The translations under genes and the position numbers were made by a program. Below the pieces are notes generated by a model. The model ran no database searches. It was not told the DNA's origin and was given only the letters and a program-made list of their open reading frames with translations. DNA of 64,000 nt, from assembly GCF_035083965.1 (NCBI RefSeq), contig NC_089728.1, positions 17,547,955 to 17,611,954 on the forward strand, given 5' to 3'. Position 1 is the first letter of the stretch, and each line of letters begins with the position of its first letter. Origin of the DNA: Branchiostoma lanceolatum. Taxonomy: Eukaryota > Chordata > Leptocardii > Amphioxiformes > Branchiostomatidae. This document shows positions 22,164-32,700 of the stretch, piece after piece.

Positions 22164-22560
22164 AGCCGCTCCGAGGCATGATTCACACCGCCCGAGGCAT
22201 TTCCAACCGCCCGAGGCATTTCCAACCGCCTGAGGCATTTCCAACCGCCCGAAGACTTTCCAACCGCCCGAGGCATTTCCAACCGCCCGAGCCATCTCCA
22301 ACCGCCCGAGGCATTTCCAACCGCTGCGAGGCATTTCCAACCGCCCGAGGCATTTCCAACCGCTGCGAGGCATTTCCAACCGCCCGAGGCATTTCCAACC
22401 GCTCCGAGCCATCTCCAACCGCCCGAGGCATTTCCAACCGCTGCGAGGCATTTCCAACCGCCCGAGGCATTTCCAACCGCTCCGAGGCATTTCCAACCGC
22501 CCGAGGCATTTCCAACCGCCCGAGGCATTTCCACCGCCCCAAGGTATTTCCTTCCGCTCC
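22164..22560. repeat. 19-20-bp minisatellite in the gene 3 3' UTR
   Basis: About 20 units of CCGCCCGAGGCATTTCCAA. From about unit 8, 19-bp units alternate with 20-bp variants (CCGCTGCGAGG / CCGCTCCGAGG) in a roughly 39-bp higher-order pattern. The variant GAGCCATCTCC appears six units apart. It explains the long Pro/Arg-rich and Gly-rich open frames on both strands. There are no unique spacers, so it is not CRISPR-like. Confidence 0.92.
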
Positions 22561-22654
22561 GCGCCAGGATTTCTTTCCGCTCCGCGCCTGAGGTACGACG
22601 TCGACAAGACAACTAAACCTTTGTTTGAAGGTTGTAGTGCTAACTTTTCACGCG

Positions 22655-22660
22655 AATAAA
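22655..22660 (+). terminator. Polyadenylation signal of array gene 3
   Basis: AATAAA in TTTTCACGCGAATAAAC, the same context as after gene 2, about 625 bp after the stop. Confidence 0.6.
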
Positions 22661-22765
22661 CTTCTTGATGTAGGCGACATCAATTGTTTTTGTTGTTGTT
22701 GTGGTGGTGTTTTTCCTTTCTTTTTTGCCACCCCTACTCTCGATCAATTAATTTCGATAGCGTTT

Positions 22766-22855
22766 GTATGTGTGTACATGCGCGCGCGTTTGTGTGTACG
22801 TGCGTCCGTGTGTGTGTTTGTGTATGTGTGTGTGTGTGTGTGTGTGTTTGTGTGT

Positions 22856-22892
<37 letters not shown>

Positions 22893-22902
22893 CGTGTGTG
22901 TA
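22766..22902. repeat. GT microsatellite
   Basis: Imperfect (GT)n with CGCGCG and TTTGTGTG interruptions. It produces the Cys-Val open frames there. Confidence 0.9.
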
Positions 22903-23047
22903 CGGATTAGCAGCATAGCTCGAAAAGGCCTGGATGGATTGTATGATATTTGGTACGTGGGTAGGTCTTGATGAGACCTGAAAATTACTAGGTTTGGGGC
23001 CACTAGCGGCTTGTTACGGTACCGCAGCGGAACGTCCTGTTTTGATA

Positions 23048-23110
23048 TCTTTTACCCATGAATCTTTTTGGTCATGGAAATACAGGGCTGTACTAAGGAA
23101 GGAAGGAAGG
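23048..23110 (+). pseudogene. Remnant last exon of a fourth array gene
   Basis: CCCATGAATCTTTTTGGTCA followed by TGGAAATACAG|GGCTG resembles the acceptor region of gene 1 exon 3 at 12284-12320 (CTCATGAATCTTTTTGCTTA, TGATAATACAG|GACGG). The following GGAAGGAAGG is like GGAAGGAAGGGG. The coding part no longer gives TVGRK, and no matching exons 1 or 2 are nearby, so this is a decayed end of another unit. Confidence 0.55.
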
Positions 23111-23194
23111 GATGGAACAATCCAGTTTTAATTGATAATCGAATTGTTGTTGGGGTTGTATGGCAAGAGCAAGGAGGTTTTATATCCTTGGCAA

Positions 23195-23660
23195 GAGTTA
23201 GAAAGAAGACAGTCTAAGATAAACTTTCCTATTAATTATGCAAATTAGCATCTTATGTGCATAACTAGGATTTGATCTTGTTACTCATCAGTCAAGCTAT
23301 CTACAGAACAACTATCATGCCGATCCGTCAACCTCTTCATGAGTTATTTCCTTTCAAAGTCTGAAACAAAATCGGCTCCTGCAGTTCCAAAAAGCCGCTA
23401 GGTGGCCCAACCCTACACAATACTCTCTCTCCCAAGAGCTATCTACCGCTCAAAAATCATGACGCGAGATATCAAACCCGGAAGTTCCGCGGCAGTTCCA
23501 TGATAAGCCGCTAGGGGGCCAAAATCTAATCATTTGGAGGTCTAACTGTTACCCACATACTAAGTATGAGGCCAATCCATCCAGGCATTCTCGAGTTATA
23601 CTGTTAACAGAAGGACGGACGCCAAAATACATACACGAAAGCTGTGCAAAACTATGATAA
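23195..23660. repeat. LINE 3'-end-like repeat
   Basis: AATCCATCCAGGCATTCTCGA near 23574 and a terminal small hairpin ACCTTCCTAGCGAAGGT near 23661 also occur near 41098-41190. The stretch GTCAAGCTATCTAC is the inverse of a motif in 32095-33000. No coding sequence remains. Confidence 0.5.
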
Positions 23661-23740
23661 CCTTCCTAGCGAAGGTAATGAAACAGGACAAGGGAACAGT
23701 CCAGTCTGGAACCTTCTAGCGGTCGGGCCAGGTACTGCCG

Positions 23741-23787
23741 TGACGTCATCCCTGCTGGGGGTCCATCTCGTGTCATCCAAGATGGCG
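23741..23787 (+). promoter_or_regulatory. UBE2V proximal promoter: CRE and YY1-like site
   Basis: A full CRE palindrome TGACGTCA at 23741-23748 lies 34 bp before the ATG. AAGATGGCG at 23779-23787 overlaps the start codon and fits the YY1 core seen at the starts of housekeeping genes. No TATA box. Confidence 0.55.
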
Positions 23788-26700
23788 TCGCAAGTAGGTA
23801 GGTGAAAGCAACTTCTCTGCATTTTCTGCACGATTTCAGACCTTCTAAAAACCCGATTGACAACATTTGCCACAACACACATCTATAGGACACTCTTATC
23901 CTTCCTTAGGGACAATTTGTGGCATCCTAAGTTGTATTTTGACGCAATTTTTGACCTACCATTCAACGGTGTCGCCATTCCTGGTTTTGGTATATGTTGT
24001 CCCGTTTCAAAGAACAAAAAAATGGTCTCACTAGCATCAAAATACGACTTTTTCAGACCATGTACGGGTCTCAAAGTATTCTTCAAGATATCATGGACAA
24101 TATAAGCCCTATACGTCCATTCTATGGTGATATTTGACTTGTTTAGACCGAACACATTTTTTAGGATTCTCATGTTAGTAAATTTATGAGTCCATAGAGA
24201 CATGGATGCATGTGAACTAAAAACGGACAAACAAACGTCAATACATGATAACAAAACAGTTCATCCGTACAGTTTGATTTAAACATTCTACATAAGTTTT
24301 ATTAACCCTAAGACATCATATGATGTCAAGTATTAAGTGAGGATTGTTAGATTTTACCAACATGACATATGAAATGATGTACAAATATTTTGCCTATGAC
24401 TGGGTATGACTTGGCTATTGTTGTACCATAATTTTGCTAAGGTCGGTTTAACCATCAATTTTGATAATGGGGTACCGTATTTATCATATCATGACGTAGT
24501 AATAAGCAATTTTGTGGGAAGATGCTACGACGATTTTTAGAATTAGATTAGTCTCATGTATCATGGAAGACAAAGATAATTTTGCTAGAAATATGTAAAT
24601 TTTTGCCACATGTACATGCAAAATACAAATAGGTGCATGGATTGCATGTGTACTTAATTAACTTATTACTATTTTCTGTTTTTTTAGATTAATAGGCCAT
24701 GAGGTTTATGATTTGTAGTTTATACAGTCGGCATTAGCAAAACCAAAGGTTACTCAAGCCATGTACATGTAATAGATTGTAAAGTCAATAATATTGAATT
24801 GTATTAGTTGTGATTCTGATAGTAGTTCTTTTAGGTACAGTAGTTACCTTTGTAGTCTATTGTTCCTGTGGTGTGGTATAGTTTCTCTGTACCGATGCTC
24901 ATAGGATATTGGCTGCCCCCCTCCCCCCTTGCACATTCCACAGAGACATGAACTCTAAACAGAGGGTTCAGACTCGGCACAATGGTAAAACATGCCTGGT
25001 GTCTTACAACATGCAATTTTACAGATGGAATGAATTTTGTTATTACCAAAACATGTTTTTTTGGGGTGCTTTTTGATCTTCTTTGTCCATGTTAGTAATT
25101 TATTAATTACTTTGTGACTATTGTTACATACATTGTTTAGATACATGCACATGAATTTTCTCAAGTTTAAGCCTTTTTGAAATCTGTAAATCTATTCCCT
25201 TCTTTTCTTTTATAAATTTACTTATGGACATTATCACTGAAAAGAAGGGTTGGGGTGCAGAGGGTCCAACACATTTCATATTGCCATGGTCGTTCCCCGG
25301 GTGAAAATCGCTAGTAATGTTTAACTTTAAGATCTGCAATAGATTATTATAGTTTGTACAGGACAATGTACATCATTGCCCAAGTTTGTGATTCTGGTGG
25401 TATATGGTGTGCTCTTGTACCATCATGCCAATGTTGTGCACCTAGAAATCCTGCTATAGTAGCTGATGTTGTACTGTAGTTACTTCAAGTGTGATTTTGG
25501 ACTCTTTTTTTTTTTGGTCTGTTCCTCTCCACTAGTTAACTAAACTAGTTCACCAAATTGAATTTCGAGGAAGAGTGGGGAAAAAGTCACAGGTTTACAT
25601 CGTATGCATCCTAGCTTATAACTAACTGTAAGAGCCATTTACATATATACTGAGGCAGTTTGTAGGAAAGATCGAAAGCGGGAGTGTTGCTAGGGAGCAG
25701 AGCGGTGGTGGTGTGGAAGGGGAATTGCCCCTAGCCTCTGTTGCAGTCCTTTTCCCGCAGCGATTTTTTTCTTCATTTTTTGGGGGGTTGGGTGACGTGT
25801 ATCTGCTTGGGATCCCGTATCCGCCGTGCCCGTGTCCGCTATAGACCATGTGTCCGCTGCTGGGGAAGGACTGCGCTTTTTCGGCTCCAGCAAAGGCCTA
25901 TCAAAAAACACTTATCACCATTGCCATGAATTGCGAACTTTCCATAATAAACACGGGAAAAGGACTGCAACGGAGGCTAAATTGCCCCCCTCCCATGGTG
26001 TAGAGTTTTCTAAAAGAGTTTTAGAGCATTCTAAGTTAAAATGGGGTTTTGTAAGGCTTCCTGGGGGACAAAATTGCTGTCAGACAGCTCAAAGTTGAAG
26101 ACTGTGGCCACATGTGACCTAGTAGCATCCCTGGTCAATCAGAATTTCATGCTTGTCAGATGATCTGTTCCCCAGGGTAAGGGGAAACAATTGGTTAGAA
26201 CATGGGGGTGCAGTGCCCTTGTTTCCCTCTTTAGAAAAGGCCCTGTATCCCGACTTCTAGCTCTAATGTTCATTATCAACCACTCACATGAAGATGAAAA
26301 CATAGATCTAGAATGCCCAGTTATGACCCTGGATGACCTTGTAGTGCTGATTAATTATTAATTAGCTGCAGCACAGTAGGAACAATTCACTTCCCCCTGC
26401 ATTAGACAGAAACATCAGTTTTTAGACTGCCAAGTCGATGTAGTGTTATGGCCAATCCATTTTAAACCCTGTGAAAATGTTTTAAAGACAAGAATGAGGG
26501 TGTCGAGAGCAAGTTCTAATAGTAATAATAAAGCCTGACACTATTAAGAGATGAAGGAGAAAGAGGTGTCAAACAATTTCATGGACACACCCCTGTAACT
26601 AGCCTGAAATGGTACAGCCTGAAGGGTTTCTAAGGATTTGAAAGGATGTAATAATGTAACAGGAGGTTTCAAAGAATGATATGGAACACTGATGTAGAAT

Positions 26701-29700
26701 TTTAAAACTTGTATATTTCCCTAGGGAAGTTAAAGGTACATGTATAATCTTCTGAAAAGTGCTTCTAATAGTTAAGTCACAGTACTGTCATACAAGCAAA
26801 TTCTAGGGAAACAAGTAGAAAGCATTATGTAGTAAAGATACTGTATGTAGTAATTACTGATGTGAAAAACAGCAGACTACTGAAGACGAAATGCCGTAGC
26901 CAAAGCATCTTGGACAGGAGGAAATACAGCCATTGTGGACAGGTGGTCACTATAGACAGGATTCTTAATGCTTGTGTGAATGGGAAAAATTGGTCACATT
27001 GGTCCTTATGTAGAGGTGGTCACTTGTACAAGTTTGACTGTATGATGATGAATGCTTGATGTATTGTTGTCACACATACTGCATTATATTATTTATAATA
27101 AAGGTACATGTAAATTGACCCATAGAACAGGCTTTCAGTTCCGTTGAATATTTTTGTGAACTTTTTGCATCAGTGGCCTAGCGGTTAGGCTACCTGACTC
27201 GGGGTCGAGAGATCCCAAATTCGATTCCCGGCAGCGCTGTGTCCAACGTTGTGTCCTTGAGAAAGGCACTAAACACGACTTTCCTCACTCAACCCAGGTG
27301 TGAATGGGTACCTGACTTCGGTTGGGAAGGTCGTATTGAGGTCACCTGGTGGTGCCGAATGGCAGCCGCCCAGACCCTTGCGACAGTTCCACAAAGTGCA
27401 AGTGTGGAGCAAATATATATGTGTATTATGTGGTTGTAAACCCTGCACTACTCTCCAAGCAGAGGAGGGTTTCCGACTGTTTTTTTACGTGTTTTAGGTG
27501 TTTTTGCCAGGCTTTCTACTTTGTCATTTTTTTTGTCTCTTCAAACCTCACCTCTGCCCGAAGTTCTGTGGCGCGGGGGGGAGGGAATCCCGTCCCTGGT
27601 CTGGCACGCTTCGCACCTACTTGTGAAACGCTTGTAATGTGTTGAAGTGATTAGGTTTATTAGGCATTGGTCGGTGCGACCCCGGCAGAGATGGGGTTTG
27701 AAGAGACACAAAAAACATGACAAAGTAGAAAGCCCGACAAAAACACCTAAAAACATGTTAAAAAAACAGCCGGAACCCCTCCTCTGCTTGGAGAGTATCC
27801 TGCATCAATTCAGCACTGCAAAGGCTGCCATGGGTGATTTCTCACCAATAAACCATTATCATTACTTTCCCCAGTTGTTCCTCGGAACTTCCGGCTTATG
27901 GATGAACTGGAGGAGGGCCAGAAGGGCGGTGGGGATGGCATCATCTCCTGGGGTCTGGAGGACGATGACGACATGTCACTCACCATATGGACAGGCATGA
28001 TCATCGGCCCTCCCAGGGTGAGTACCAACAACTTCTCCTCATCCTATTTCTGATTTGTGATCCTATTGGTTCCATGTACTGTACCTACCTTTAGTACCAT
28101 GGTTTTGGGCAATGGTACCATTAGACACGTCATTAGTGCATATATATCTATAGTAGAGGTGCCTCTAACTCTAAGGCAGCTGATTTTCTTCTCCAGCTTT
28201 GAATTTTTCCGTCCCACTCATTGTTTGGGAGCCGATGTTTTGAATTTTTCTTGTTAGATTCTTCATCTTAAGCTTACGAAGATACATTTGCATCAATTTC
28301 ATGTCATTAGGTTCAGATTTTGGGACGGACAGGCCTAGGGTGAATTTCTTTTCCGTCCCAACAAGCAAATTTCAATTCTGGGACGGAAGGACGGGTTCTG
28401 GAGACACCCCAGTTTATTTTGGGTCTTAATTCGAGGTTGCACACCCTCAAGTCTAGCGTCTCTTCCAGGAAATACTTCTGAGCCAAAACAACTGTGTATG
28501 GGAATGAAGGATATCCCTCTAGCTAGCTAAAGAACAACCGAGTTTCAGTTTCTTCAACCTCTTCAATTTTAGTAAATGTTAGGAGGAAAAAGTATTTTCC
28601 CTTCAAAAATGATGTGCAAAATTGGGCATTTTCACGTGGGAACAGGGCTCCAGACTAACTTTTAGGCCTAGGAGCACTGTGCTCCTAACCCAAAAAAGTT
28701 AGGAGCACCAGCAAAAATCTAGGAGCACCACTACGAAAAGTTGGAAGAACAAGAAAAGTCTTGGCTATACCAAGTAATACTCCTATTAATCAATGTTAAC
28801 AACCTGGAATAAAGTATTTGGATAGATCATAAACAAGAGCTTTTCAAAAAAGCTGGCGTTTCGGCTACGTTTATGAGTGTGAATTGTCTTTTCCCTTTAC
28901 TTGAAGTAAAATCTGCCAGAGAAAGTCACTCAAGGGCTGTTCAGTCTATAAGAAAAATTGTCATTTTGGGAAATGAGTAGAGTCCATTCCGAGTCACCGT
29001 GAGGGTTTTATAATAATATTTGTAATCATTTTGAAAAATTTCTAATAAAAGAATATCTGACTGGCAATAGTTCTAAATTTTTCTGAAAGATCAAATACAA
29101 AAATATTAATTCATTTGAATTTAATTAGATAATTTAGAAATATTTTGAAAGTAAATGTACAAAAACCTCTTTATTTATAATAATTTCTAAACATCTATGT
29201 GATTATTTAACTTTTAGAAATATAAACAAAAAATGGTAGAAAATGGTTAACAATGGTAGAATGGTGATTGCCCCCATAAAAGTAGGTGCTAATCTGGCCC
29301 TTCTGTCTGCCTTTGTACATCTTTAGATTTCACTGCAGGACACCGCTCGGTCCTTTGTGGAAAGCATTCTTCCCTAAACTTCGCAAGGATGTGTGAATTA
29401 CTTTCTTCCCAGCCCTCTGACCTATTTATAGAGATGTTACAAATAATGGTAGAAAATGGTAAGAAATTGTAAAAAATTGTAAATAATGGTAGAATGCTGT
29501 TACCATTATTTAGAAACCATTGTAAATATCATATTCTACATCATGAATATTTCTAAAGTTTTAGAAAACTTAAGAAATATTTAGAAAGTTGAAATCACAT
29601 TCAAAATATTTCAAAAGTATCAAATCTCTTACACAAATAATAACAATAACTTGAAAATAGTTCTAAATTATGACAATAACAACCCTCGCGGTGACTTGGA

Positions 29701-32700
29701 ATGGACTCTACTGTTTTAATAGAGAAAGGCAGATTGGGGAAAGCAATTTTGAAGTTACGTCACTTAACTTAAGTGCTTTTGAAAAAGCTGGTCTTGGCCT
29801 ACAACTTGTACTTATTTGTAAAATGTACAATAGGCTCATTATAAAAGCTATCAATGTAATTATGTACATGGCACGCAATAAAACATAAAATTTGAAAAAG
29901 CACCATTGAATCATCAGCACTATGGTAATTAAGTGAAATAGAAGTTCATAACAGCTAAGGTTCTATCTAAAATGACTACCAAATGTCAAACAAATCAACA
30001 GCTACCTCATCCGTATTATTCTGGTTCCCGCATTTACAACATTTCTTCCTTATTTTCCTGGGTAATTTTGCTAAAATTCATGAAAATTCCCATAGTTTTG
30101 TGCCGAGCGGCGCCACTTTCCACGTCCGTGTTGTCTGAATGAAGTCGATACTGAACAATGGAGCATTTGCTACTGTAACAAAGGATTGCTGTTTTGCAAA
30201 CAACATCAAGAGCCTCTGTTTACATCGGGGATAGAAGTTTAGTGGCGAGTGTTTTGCAAGAAAAATTGGGCATAGGTTCCCCGGCTGGCCCCTATCCGGG
30301 GGCCACGGTGCCTCAAGTTCAACAAGTGAAAAAATACACAATGGTATTTTCAACTTGGAACAAGGCAAGCAATGATTCACATGACCATTTGCGATGACAT
30401 TCAAAATTACATAAGCTTGAGTGATGTATTGGGATTTTCTAAAAAATTGGGCATAGGTTCCCCGGCTGGCCCCTATCCGGGGGCCATGGTGCCTCAAGTT
30501 CAACAAGTTGAAAAATACACAATGGTATTTTTGACTTGGAACAAGGCAAGCAATGATTCACATAACCTTGAATGATAAAAAAATTGATAACTCTATTACT
30601 TAGCTATTGGTTTCATGACCAAAACAAATAAAGTCACATTCCATGATTTGAAACTTCACTGCTGGCATCAAGTTCAACCCTAAAAACATTTTTACTGGCA
30701 TTTTTTTCATCCCCACCCACTGTCTACAATAAAAAATACTTTAATATTCTAACGTTGATATTCTTGCTCAATAGTATCAAAAATGATCTGTTTGTGCCGG
30801 CCCAGTCAAATATCTTCTGTTCCTGCGAAACGCGCAGTCCAAATTTCGCGCATCAGGACCGCGCGGCGCCGCCATCCAACCACAGGGCGACCGCGTCGGG
30901 GAAAGAGGCTTTGTGATTGGCGGGTGTGCATTCATCAACAAAAGTACCGATTACATCATCTGAAAGCCCTGTTTCCTGCAGTCATTTTTACACCTGCGAG
31001 AACAAGAAAAAAAATTGAAGCGATGATTTTTATGATTAAAAATCGATGAACCAATTCAAGTGGAGTTTTATCCCCAAAGATATTGAATTTTCTTGTTGTC
31101 GCCGGTATCATTTCAAAGCTCATGATCTGCCCGTCATATTATGGTGCTACTTTCATTCTGCTGCGGTCTAGGACGGCGAAGCGCAAGCGTCATGAACTCA
31201 GGGTCACAGTCAGAGCGAGCGAGCGTCCGGAACCCCGGGCGCACGGCTCATTTTTATCGGCAAATTTCTGGCGTTTGAAACATTTTACAAATCAAACAAA
31301 TAGGAGGGAGAAACGTATATCCTTTATTTCTATGGGTAACTTTGCCACTAGGAACGGATATTTTTTGTACCGCGGGTGTGGGAACATGATGGAAAATAAT
31401 TCACCGACGATATCGCGGTAGCATTGGAATACCTAATGTTTATTTTTCAGCTTACCGCTTAGTTCTGCAGCTATTATCTAGGTGCAGGTCTTAATTTTTG
31501 ATTGTCGCACCGTGCGACCGTGATTTTAAATCTAGTCGCATTCTCAAAAAACTGGTCGCATACATGTTGTATGCGAGTCGCACTCACGAGCGCTGCGTGG
31601 GAATTAACCCATCACCTATAGTTTAGTCCCGAAAATGACTGATATTGTTGGAAAGAGAACACTTCAAGGTATAATCAAGCCAATTTTAAAGAAAATGCTA
31701 ACACTGAGATTTGCACAATAACCTGACGCGTGAGGTATTGCCACACGGCCAACAGAACGCAACAAAGGGCAATCTGGGGCAAAACGGCGGTTCACTTTCA
31801 ACGCGGACGGACACACGGAAATAAGGCTTGGGCAAAAAGATTTCACCAACATATTGGTATAATTAATATGTTATTTTGTTTGTTTTCCAGACTCCATATG
31901 AGAACAGAATGTACAGTCTAAGGATAGAATGTGGGAATAAGTACCCCCACACACCTCCTACAGTGCGGTTCTTAACGAAAATAAACATGACTGGAATCAA
32001 TCCTAACACGGGAGTGGTGAGTACAACTGTCTTTTTTTGCTATATAATTAACAAAATGCATGCGGTATCTCTATGCATAATTAATGAGAAAATACTATAA
32101 CTCAAGATGGGCTTGATGGATGGTCTTGATTTTTGGTAAGTAGATAGCTTGAGTGATGATGTACATGATGAGATACGTATTATGCAAATAAGTATCTAAT
32201 TTGCATAATCAGTGAGGAAAGTTTATACAAATACAAATTCCATGATAGGACTCTCAAACCATCCTCGTTCACCAGGACCCTTCCGCTCCACGTTACATCG
32301 CTCGCGGAAAAGGCCCTGGTAACATGGGCTGGCATCCATGGTTATGACGATATCGCCACCAAAACAGCTTCAGCCAATCAGAGGGGTTAAAACCAGTTTG
32401 CTTCCTCTCATCGGAAGCCAACGCGCAAAGAACGCTGGGAAGCTATCAACCAATCAGGTTACGTGTTATGGCTAGCTCATTAATTATTCATGAGCTACAA
32501 CTGCCGTTTGTGCCAAATAAGGGTTAGCTCATTAATTATTCATGAGCAAGTCTCGTCGACCTGCAATAACCATGGATGCCAGCCCATGTTACCAGGGCCT
32601 TTTCTGCGAGCGATGTAACGTGGAGCGGAAGGGTCCTGGTGAACGAGGATGTCTCAAACATGTGACATATGTAACTGAGGAGGAGAGAAATATCAATAGA

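Larger units (their letters stand above)
23798..27171 (+). other. First intron of UBE2V, left part
   Basis: No exons seen. 24290-25620 is A+T-rich without recognisable features. A MITE (25719-25990) and a copy of a dispersed repeat (about 26000-26255) lie here. 26260-27171 shows nothing I recognise. Confidence 0.6.

Noticed and set aside
22164..22560. Possible CRISPR-like array
   Set aside because: Repeats are contiguous with no unique spacers, and the DNA is clearly eukaryotic.
21980..22612. Several 120-200-codon frames on both strands
   Set aside because: They translate the 19-20-bp minisatellite; the repeat is not a multiple of three throughout, and no splice or start context is shared with paralogues.
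27172..27240. tRNA gene
   Set aside because: Box A/B-like sequences are present but no full cloverleaf; followed by a SINE body shared with other copies. The same applies at 36165, 39975, 47960 and 58830.
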